A stretch of DNA of 64,000 nt, taken from NCBI GenBank assembly GCA_033283335.1, contig JAWMQP010000009.1, positions 1 to 64,000 of the forward strand, written 5' to 3'. Shown here one piece after another: positions 60,755 to 64,000 of this stretch. Under the pieces are notes generated by a model. The model saw only the letters and a list, made by a program, of their open reading frames with translations, searched no databases and was not told where the DNA came from. The position numbers were made by a program, and so were the translations under genes. The DNA comes from Pseudomaricurvus sp033283335 (GTDB lineage: Bacteria > Pseudomonadota > Gammaproteobacteria > Pseudomonadales > Cellvibrionaceae). How positions within the stretch are numbered: the stretch's first letter is position 1; the number at the start of each line of letters is the position of its first letter.

Positions 60755-61819
60755 ATGACTGAGCTCAAAAATGATCGTTTCCTGCGTGCCCTGCTGAAAC
60801 AGCCGGTGGATGTGACCCCGGTGTGGATGATGCGTCAGGCTGGCCGCTATCTGCCGGAATATCGCGCCACCCGCGCTCGCGCCGGCGATTTTATGAGCCT
60901 TTGTCAGAACCCACAGATGGCCTGTGAGGTGACCCTGCAGCCGCTGGATCGCTATCCGCAGCTGGATGCCGCCATTCTGTTTTCCGATATCCTCACCATC
61001 CCCGATGCCATGGGCCTGGGGCTTTATTTTGAAACCGGCGAAGGTCCGCGTTTTAAGAAGTCAGTCCACACGGCGGCGGATATTGAGGCGCTGCCAGTGC
61101 TGGAGACCCGCAAGGACCTGAGTTACGTCACTGACGCCGTCAGCACCATCCGCAAGGAGCTCAATGGTCGGGTGCCGCTGATCGGCTTTACCGGCAGCCC
61201 CTGGACCTTGGCGACTTATATGGTGGAGGGCGGCTCCTCCAAGGATTATCGCCGTACCAAGGCTATGCTCTACGATCAGCCGGAGCTGCTGCACCTGTTG
61301 CTGGATAAGCTGGTGTTGTCGATCATTGATTACCTGAATGAACAAATTCGCGCTGGCGCCCAGGCGGTACAGATTTTCGATTCCTGGGGTGGTGCGTTAA
61401 GCCACAGTGCCTATCAGGAGTTTTCCCTGCAGCCCATGCAGCGCATTATCGACGGTCTCATCAAAGAACATGAGGGGCGCCAGGTACCGGTTATCCTGTT
61501 TACCAAAGGCGGCGGTCAGTGGCTGGAAACCATGGCCAATACCGGTGCCACGGCATTGGGGCTCGACTGGACCACTGACATTGGTGCAGCGCGTGCGCGA
61601 GTCGGTGACAAGGTTGCCCTGCAGGGCAATATGGACCCGGCGGTACTGTACGCCAAGCCAGACCGGATTCGTGAGGAAGTGGGGCGTATTCTGCAGAGTT
61701 ACGGCCAGGGCACAGGCCATGTGTTCAACCTGGGCCACGGCGTGACGCCGGAAGTGGACCCGGCCCACGCCGGCGCCTTCTTTGAAGCGGTGCATGAGCT
61801 GTCTGCCCAATTTCACTAA
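60755..61819 (+). CDS. hemE: uroporphyrinogen decarboxylase
   Basis: A 354-residue heme-pathway enzyme that converts uroporphyrinogen III to coproporphyrinogen III. The N-terminal TPVWMMRQAGRYLPEYR (about 21-37) contains the conserved substrate-binding arginines; FSDILTIPDAMGLGL and GFTGSPWTLATYMVEGG are the next conserved segments, and FNLGHGVTPEVDP is close to the C-terminus. The length is normal. It follows the gltD repeat region, and its own promoter must lie in the last 75 bases of the spacer. Confidence 0.98.
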   Translation: MTELKNDRFLRALLKQPVDVTPVWMMRQAGRYLPEYRATRARAGDFMSLCQNPQMACEVTLQPLDRYPQLDAAILFSDILTIPDAMGLGLYFETGEGPRFKKSVHTAADIEALPVLETRKDLSYVTDAVSTIRKELNGRVPLIGFTGSPWTLATYMVEGGSSKDYRRTKAMLYDQPELLHLLLDKLVLSIIDYLNEQIRAGAQAVQIFDSWGGALSHSAYQEFSLQPMQRIIDGLIKEHEGRQVPVILFTKGGGQWLETMANTGATALGLDWTTDIGAARARVGDKVALQGNMDPAVLYAKPDRIREEVGRILQSYGQGTGHVFNLGHGVTPEVDPAHAGAFFEAVHELSAQFH

Positions 61820-62132
61820 CCTGTCGGTAAGTGGGTCGATCTGCCGATAAACGGCAGTGAACGAATGCTATCCGGTCGAGACCGGTATAGTGTTTTTGGC
61901 CCACTTGTGACTATAATCTAGCTCGGCTTACCTGATGGCAGGTGGGCTCCTCATCCAACTTTACGTCTCTGATTGATTTTAAAGGCAACGATAAACACAA
62001 TAACTCAATGTCTCTTCAGTGCTGGCAGAGTTCAGGGATGGGACCAAAAGTGTGAACGGATACAGCGGTGGCTGACTGAACGGCTTGTATACTCGGGAAT
62101 TTCGGTATTAACAGGCAAAGGGAGTCGGCCAC
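61820..62132. promoter_or_regulatory. spacer with hairpin, palindrome and -10 box
   Basis: A 313-base gene-free stretch. CTGCCG (61840-61845) and CGGCAG (61851-61856) form a hairpin just after hemE, without a T-run. CCGGTCGAGACCGG (61872-61885) is a palindrome. TATAAT at 61912-61917 could be the -10 box for the HD-GYP gene, but no good -35 box precedes it. Confidence 0.4.
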
Positions 62133-63530
62133 ATGGGCGACGAGGTAGTTGCAGTGGGTGTGAAACAAATCAAAGTGGATGTCAATGACCTGACGGTGGG
62201 CATGTTTGTGTCCGGGTTGGATCGCCCTTGGACGCAGACTCCGTTCCCGTTGCAGGGATTTTATATTCGCGAAGCTGAGGAAATCCGTCAGCTGAAAAAC
62301 CACTGTCGTCATGTTTACATCGATGTTGCCAAGGGATCGGGTCCCGTTGCGCAAAAGTTAAAGACGCTACAAGCCAAGGAACAGTCAGAGGCCCGCGGCC
62401 TCATTAAGGAAAAGGGAGCTCGAGCGGCGCGCAACAGCAAAGTCAAACTCGATGTATCCCCCCTCAAGATCCGTCGCGATGTCTATAGCGACCAGGTTCC
62501 GCTGCAAAAAGAGGTCAAGCAGGCGCGTCAATTACACCAGGCGGTGTTTAATTCGGTCAGCGAGGTGATCAAGCAGCTCGGCAGCGGTGGCGATGTGCCG
62601 GTGCAGGAAACCCGTCGCGTCGCCAGTCAGATGGTGGACAGCGTTTTGCGCAATCCCGACGCTTTTACCTGGCTGTCGCGGGTGAAAGAGGTGGATGAAC
62701 ACACTTATAGCCACTCTGTGCGTTCGGCGGTGTGGGCCATTATTTTTGGCCGTCATATTGGCATGTCGAAAAAAGATCTCGATGTGCTGGCTTTGGGCGT
62801 GCTGTTGAAAGATGTGGGCAAAACCAAAATTGATCGTCAACTGTTGGACAAGAATCCCCGTTCTGCCGCTGAAGAGCATGAGTACGAGCGCTTTGTTGAA
62901 ATTGGTGTGGAAATTTTACGCCGCACGCCGAATGTCGAGCCGCGGGTGATCTCGGTGGTGAAATACCACTGTGAACGGGTGAACGGCAGTGGTTTTCCCC
63001 TGCAGTTGCGCGGCGATAAGATCCCCTTGCTGGGTAAGGTCGCAGGCATTGTGACCTATTATGATGAGGTCACCAATCCGCGTGGTGAACTGCATCCGCT
63101 GTCGCCATCCAAGGCCGTTGCCAAACTCTATGAGCGCCGCGATAAGGAGTTTCAGGAAGAGTTGGTGGTGGAGTTTATTCGTGCGATTGGGCTCTATCCC
63201 ACCGGTACTATTGTGGAACTCAACACCGGCGAAGTGGCCGTGGTGGTGGAGCAGAACTTTGAGCGCCGGCTGAAGCCGAAAGTGATTATTGTGCTGGATG
63301 CGTGCAAGGAACCCCTGAGTAAACCGATCTTTCTCGATCTGGCGGAAGATGACCGCCGCAAGCAGGCGCTGGTGGACAGCGGCAAGAAGCGTTTCGAAGA
63401 AGTGGAAAAAATCGAAATTTCCCAGGATCTTGAGCCAGGACGCTTTGATATCGACATCAAAAAAATTCGAGATGAATACCTGTTCAAGAGTGAGAAAAAA
63501 AGCCTGTTTTCATTCTTCAAACGGGATTAA
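62133..63530 (+). CDS. DUF3391 / degenerate HD-GYP protein
   Basis: A 465-residue protein. The N-terminal DUF3391 domain (about 10-135) starts KQIKVDVNDLTVGMFVSGLD. An HD-GYP-like domain (about 160-330) follows, then a C-terminal extension of about 130 residues. Several metal-ligand positions differ from the canonical enzyme: HD is Lys226-Asp227 (LLKDVGK), HHE is YHC (278-280), the Asp is Asn in NGSGFP, and GYP is GFP. It is therefore probably not an active phosphodiesterase of the usual type and could be a cyclic-di-GMP binding or regulatory protein. A ribosome-binding GGGAG lies before the ATG. It overlaps the convergent PhoD-like gene by four bases. Confidence 0.88.
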   Translation: MGDEVVAVGVKQIKVDVNDLTVGMFVSGLDRPWTQTPFPLQGFYIREAEEIRQLKNHCRHVYIDVAKGSGPVAQKLKTLQAKEQSEARGLIKEKGARAARNSKVKLDVSPLKIRRDVYSDQVPLQKEVKQARQLHQAVFNSVSEVIKQLGSGGDVPVQETRRVASQMVDSVLRNPDAFTWLSRVKEVDEHTYSHSVRSAVWAIIFGRHIGMSKKDLDVLALGVLLKDVGKTKIDRQLLDKNPRSAAEEHEYERFVEIGVEILRRTPNVEPRVISVVKYHCERVNGSGFPLQLRGDKIPLLGKVAGIVTYYDEVTNPRGELHPLSPSKAVAKLYERRDKEFQEELVVEFIRAIGLYPTGTIVELNTGEVAVVVEQNFERRLKPKVIIVLDACKEPLSKPIFLDLAEDDRRKQALVDSGKKRFEEVEKIEISQDLEPGRFDIDIKKIRDEYLFKSEKKSLFSFFKRD

Positions 63531-64000
63531 TGCCCGCCCTGTTTGATAAATTCGACGGTTTTGTTGTGGCTGATTTCCCGCGCTTCAATGTGTTCGAACT
63601 CTTTTGACAGCAGTACCTGACCTATTCCGCTTTGGTTGAAGAGCAAGCCATTGCCGCCGCTTGGCTGGCGGCGTTTGATGCGCATGGCGCGGCGCTTGGT
63701 GAACAAGTTCAGTGGCGAGCGGCTGGCGTATAACCAGCGGTTGAGGCGGTCAAACCAGCGCAGCAAGGTTGGCGGGAAACAGTTTTTGATACCGCTGGCG
63801 GTCACTTGCAATATCTCCGGGCTGTGGTGGCGATGACGCAGGGTAATGTCATACACGAAACTGTAGTGAACATCGCCGGAAATGATAATAAAGTGCGGCG
63901 GAGTCTGGGCATGGCGAAAGATATTGAGGATAACGTTAGCCGCGCCTGGATGGGCCATCCAGTTTTCCGCGTCCACCATCAGCGGTTTGCCAAAAGTGGT
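63527..64000 (-). CDS. PhoD-like metallophosphatase, C-terminal part (cut by window edge)
   Basis: The frame runs open from the window edge to the stop at 63527; at least 157 residues are present and the N-terminus lies outside. PLMVDAENWMAHPGAANVIL and HFIIISGDVHYSFVYDI resemble the C-terminal catalytic region of PhoD-like phosphatases; the GDVH motif carries metal ligands. The later SGIKNCFPPTLLRWFDRLNR is also typical of this group as I recall it. The substrate is unknown. It is convergent with the HD-GYP gene. Confidence 0.65.
   Translation of the reverse strand, partial: TTFGKPLMVDAENWMAHPGAANVILNIFRHAQTPPHFIIISGDVHYSFVYDITLRHRHHSPEILQVTASGIKNCFPPTLLRWFDRLNRWLYASRSPLNLFTKRRAMRIKRRQPSGGNGLLFNQSGIGQVLLSKEFEHIEAREISHNKTVEFIKQGGH

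Overview
The window looks like a chromosomal segment of a marine or salt-adapted gammaproteobacterium, most likely in or near the Cellvibrionales. This rests on gene order and content, not on any database search. The right-hand part carries the classic gammaproteobacterial runs ubiE-ubiJ-ubiB-hisI-hisE-tatABC, DUF971-hslU-hslV-SPOR-priA, and mrcA / pilMNOPQ-aroK-aroB-damX-gltB-gltD-hemE. A TonB-dependent receptor, a BCCT transporter and an ectoine-type catabolic cluster point to a saline habitat. No rRNA, tRNA or CRISPR array was seen.

Region 1 (1-1890) is accessory, AT-richer and decayed. It holds two small cassette-like genes. Between them is an attC recombination site with its arms, extrahelical base and core boxes visible. 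A second attC begins after cassette 2 but is cut short next to the 3' end of an IS110-family transposase remnant. No integrase gene is visible. The rest of this stretch is mostly non-coding debris.

Region 2 (1913-12335) holds a phosphoribosyltransferase/HAD-like fusion, two convergent AsmA-like envelope proteins, a DUF3465 protein overlapping a ChrA-type transporter, and a TonB-dependent receptor.

Region 3 (12336-25000) concerns small solutes and stress. A formate/nitrite-family channel is followed by a PP2C phosphatase-protein kinase fusion; upstream are palindromes and a candidate sigma-54 promoter. Next come a BCCT transporter, a DUF6524 membrane protein, Dps and a Q/H-rich exported protein. 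Then follows an apparent ectoine-degradation cluster: M20 deacylase, EctB-like transaminase, DoeA-like hydrolase and a semialdehyde dehydrogenase. Ectoine would be opened to N-acetyl-diaminobutyrate, deacetylated, transaminated to aspartate semialdehyde and oxidised to aspartate.

Region 4 (25000-45500) is housekeeping: djlA, tag, pip, dtd, an HD-GYP response regulator with a small membrane protein, tatABC, hisIE, ubiquinone genes, hslVU, a SPOR protein, priA, rpmE, a short malic enzyme and a PBP1A with unusual acidic insertions.

Region 5 (45600-64000) holds the type IV pilus assembly operon running into the shikimate genes and a damX-like gene, then glutamate synthase. A repeat-rich spacer follows, with a 19-base C tract between two copies of a 45-bp palindromic repeat. 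Last are hemE, a degenerate HD-GYP protein lacking most expected metal ligands, and the 3' part of a PhoD-like phosphatase cut by the window edge.
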